From: a bacterium
GTDB taxonomy: Bacteria; Chloroflexota; Chloroflexia; Thermomicrobiales; UBA6265
Direction: 5' to 3'
Assembly: GCA_029977305.1 (NCBI GenBank)
Contig: JAPOLF010000133.1
Coordinates: 1 to 5,780 of the forward strand
Length of the DNA: 5,780 nucleotides
In this document: positions 5,559 to 5,780 of the stretch, one piece after another
Numbering within the stretch: position 1 is the stretch's first letter
Layout: each line of letters starts with the position of its first letter
Program-made: the position numbers and the translations under genes
Notes under the pieces: model-generated
What the model was told of the DNA's origin: nothing
What the model saw: the letters and a program-made list of their open reading frames with translations, nothing else
Database searches by the model: none

Positions 5559-5780
5559 TCACTTCACGGCACCGAAGGTGAGGCCGCGAACGAGATAGCG
5601 CTGAATGACCCAGGTGAGCACGACGATGGGCGTCATCATCGCGACGGTGGCCGCACAGATGGCGCCGACCTGGTTGCCTTGGGAGCTCATGAGCCCGGCA
5701 AGGCCAACGGGGAGTGGTTCTGGAAGCTCCCAGAACAGAGTTTTAGCTGGGAGAAAAGCAAGAACCAGATCGGCAAGCGT
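5559..5780 (-). CDS. Carbohydrate ABC importer permease, MalG-type, C-terminal fragment
   Basis: Seventy-three codons and a TGA stop; the 5' part lies beyond the right edge. The segment PLPVGLAGLMSSQGNQVGAI, a last membrane helix (about CAATVAMMTPIVVLTWVI) and the end QRYLVRGLTFGAVK are highly typical of MalG-type permeases, whose last residues (RGLT-x-GAVK) are strongly conserved. It would pair with the MalF-type subunit encoded two genes downstream. The first 22 residues in the window (TLADLVLAFLPAKTLFWELP and EP) do not show the W-N-x-F segment expected about 17 residues before LPVGL. This anomalous part coincides with the lower-GC nested inverted repeat starting at 5715, so the reading frame right of that point may not be genuine malG. 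The gene is first in the visible run, 101 bases before the binding-protein gene. Confidence 0.85.
   Translation of the reverse strand, partial: TLADLVLAFLPAKTLFWELPEPLPVGLAGLMSSQGNQVGAICAATVAMMTPIVVLTWVIQRYLVRGLTFGAVK
5715..5767. repeat. Nested inverted repeat at window edge
   Basis: The outer arms are TGGTTCT (5715-5721) and AGAACCA (5761-5767). The inner arms are CTCCCAG (5727-5733) and CTGGGAG (5747-5753), around a 13-base loop. An alternative small hairpin, GTTCTGG/CCAGAAC, is also possible within 5717-5736. The stretch is visibly richer in A/T than its surroundings. It could be the end of an insertion sequence or small transposable repeat interrupting malG, or an assembly junction. No transposase can be seen because the window stops 13 bases later. 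Confidence 0.5.

Noticed and set aside
5715..5767. Integron attC site or CRISPR repeat
   Set aside because: It lacks the RYYYAAC/GTTRRRY core of attC, and the repeat occurs once with no spacer-like periodicity.

Overview
The window is GC-rich (by eye about two thirds G+C) and looks like a fragment of a bacterial chromosome, possibly a metagenome contig. Three things point weakly to Chloroflexota, perhaps Thermomicrobia-like: the base composition, GTG starts with strong Shine-Dalgarno sites, and a membrane-anchored 15-residue-repeat protein of a kind I associate from memory with Chloroflexota. This placement is an inference. No rRNA or other phylogenetic marker is present.

Layout, left to right: the 3' end of an ABC-2-type permease gene on the + strand (3-188); a perfect 16-bp stem-loop (202-236), probably a bidirectional terminator; then six genes, all on the - strand and transcribed right to left. 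In order of transcription these are the truncated 3' end of a MalG-type sugar permease (5559-5780), a Tat-exported sugar-binding protein (4114-5457), a MalF-type permease (3127-4056), a tail-anchored beta-solenoid protein (2512-3042), a small YtxH-like membrane protein (2126-2461), and ilvD (253-1974).

The three transport genes form a carbohydrate ABC importer of the CUT1/MalFG type. The order malG, binding protein, malF is unusual, and no ATPase gene lies in the window. The solenoid and YtxH-like genes are a closely spaced pair of uncharacterised membrane-anchored proteins with no evident metabolic link to their neighbours. IlvD catalyses the dehydration step of branched-chain amino acid synthesis and sits apart from other ilv genes here.

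The observations most worth a second look are three. The solenoid protein has a regular 3 x 5-residue repeat. At the right edge (5715-5780) a nested inverted repeat of lower GC coincides with loss of MalG-family resemblance. Two leaders contain RNA pairings that could mask ribosome-binding sites. I found no CRISPR array, tRNA, phage or defence gene, and no complete mobile element.
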